Positions 63,403 to 64,000 of a stretch of 64,000 bases of DNA are shown here, in pieces (position 1 is the stretch's first letter; every line of letters starts with the position of its first letter). The stretch spans positions 313,501 through 377,500 of the forward strand of contig JADJXL010000016.1 of assembly GCA_016715885.1 (NCBI GenBank), written 5' to 3'. Both the position numbers and the translations under genes were made by a program. Below the pieces are notes generated by a model. The model did no database searches and was not told where the DNA came from. It saw only the letters and a program-made list of their open reading frames with translations. The DNA comes from Polyangiaceae bacterium (GTDB taxonomy: Bacteria; Myxococcota_A; Polyangia; Polyangiales; Polyangiaceae).

Positions 63403-64000
63403 TCATGACCCCACCGCCGTCTTCGTAGCGCCGCCGTGATGGGTCACGCGCGGGCGGCAGCGGATTTTCACGGCGCTCTTCGTAAAGGCCTCGTCGGTGG
63501 CCTTGCTCGACCAGACGAAGGCCTCGCCGGGCCGCAGGTTCGCCATCTTCTCGGGCGAAAGGGAGCCGAGCGCCGCGTTCGCCTTCTGGATGTGCTTGAG
63601 CCACGCGGGCGAGTTGAACTTGTGGAGGATGATCTGGCTCGAGAGCTCGATGAGCGAGACGGGCACCGAGGGCGGATCCTGGCTCGCGACCATGATGCTC
63701 GTGCCCTTGTGACGCATCTCGCGAACGACCTCAATGAGGCCGGCAACCAGGTCGGGGCTCTCGATGTATTTGTGTGCTTCGTCGAACACGACGAGCTTGT
63801 TGAACGAGTGCTCCGTGCCCTTCTGATCGCGGCACTTCACGTCGGCGAAGAGCTGGAGAAGCACCACGAAGAGGCCAAGGGCCTCGTCCTTCGCGATGAA
63901 CTCATCGCGAAGATCGACGATAATGAGGCGCCCCGGGCGGACCTCGTCCTTCAGCCGCACCGAGTCGTCGATGTACTCACTCGCAAGCTCGAGGCGCATC
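63403..64000 (-). CDS. C-terminal part of a HerA/DUF87-like ATPase (gene continues past window end)
   Basis: About 199 residues of the C-terminal end. Walker B and the following DEAH-like element are seen in KLVVFDEAHKYIES; ahead of it is RLIIVDLRDEF, and after it a sensor-like IMVASQDPPSVP, all typical of the HerA/VirD4/FtsK-related DUF87 ATPases. The Walker A must lie beyond position 64000, so the ATG at 63999 is not taken as the start. Such ATPases act in DNA end processing, plasmid transfer or multi-gene defence systems; the genes to the right would decide. The adjoining repeat-rich stretch might mark an island boundary. Confidence 0.75.
   Translation of the reverse strand, partial: MRLELASEYIDDSVRLKDEVRPGRLIIVDLRDEFIAKDEALGLFVVLLQLFADVKCRDQKGTEHSFNKLVVFDEAHKYIESPDLVAGLIEVVREMRHKGTSIMVASQDPPSVPVSLIELSSQIILHKFNSPAWLKHIQKANAALGSLSPEKMANLRPGEAFVWSSKATDEAFTKSAVKIRCRPRVTHHGGATKTAVGS

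Overview
The window looks like chromosome from a large-genome myxobacterium (order Polyangiales, Sorangium/Polyangium-like). The signs are high GC, a Ser/Thr kinase fused to WD40 repeats with a DWG instead of a DFG motif, many lipoproteins with Ala/Asp/Pro-rich linkers, DUF4215 Cys-rich repeats, M43 (pappalysin-like) metalloproteases, an SpvB/RHS giant protein, and dense operons with ATGA/GTGA stop-start overlaps. I saw no tRNA, rRNA, CRISPR array, complete insertion sequence or prophage. All identifications are from reading motifs; no database search was possible.

Layout. 1-9117 (minus): a truncated kinase-WD40 gene, an M43 protease lipoprotein, a shortened HutF-like amidohydrolase, and two tandem five-helix membrane enzymes of the alkaline-phosphatase superfamily. 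9272-14533: a SprT/DUF2786 protein, two small paralogous proteins flanking an alpha/beta hydrolase and a bacterial GRAS-family protein, and a lipoprotein. 14530-20488: an OmpA-type outer-membrane protein, an NtrC-type regulator coupled to an ABC ATPase, and a single-span membrane protein. 20824-37607 (plus) is the most interesting block: a class III adenylyl cyclase built like animal soluble cyclase, a SulP transporter with STAS and cyclic-nucleotide-binding domains, then a periplasmic VWA protein, a Tubulin_2-type GTPase-like protein, a second membrane protein that seems to be its degenerate paralogue, and a membrane-anchored MrfA/YprA-like protein whose helicase motifs are broken. The last four are spaced or overlapped as one operon and are the best candidate here for an undescribed system.

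37620-47902: a DUF4215 lipoprotein, a small lipoprotein, an SDR enzyme, a CBS-pair protein, an L,D-transpeptidase, unknown proteins around a 43-bp tandem repeat, and a lipoprotein next to an AfsR-like ATPase/TPR regulator with its winged helix at the C-terminus. 47903-55771: a DUF6968-like gene between two 29-bp direct repeats, then an immunity-like gene coupled to a very large SpvB/RHS gene that is split by a probable one-base deletion near 54124. 55909-60988 (minus): three ATGA-coupled genes (a large lipoprotein, a HEAT-repeat protein and an M43 protease lipoprotein), probably one secreted assembly. 61232-64000: small unknown genes, a repeat-rich intergenic stretch, and the C-terminal end of a HerA/DUF87-like ATPase running off the window.
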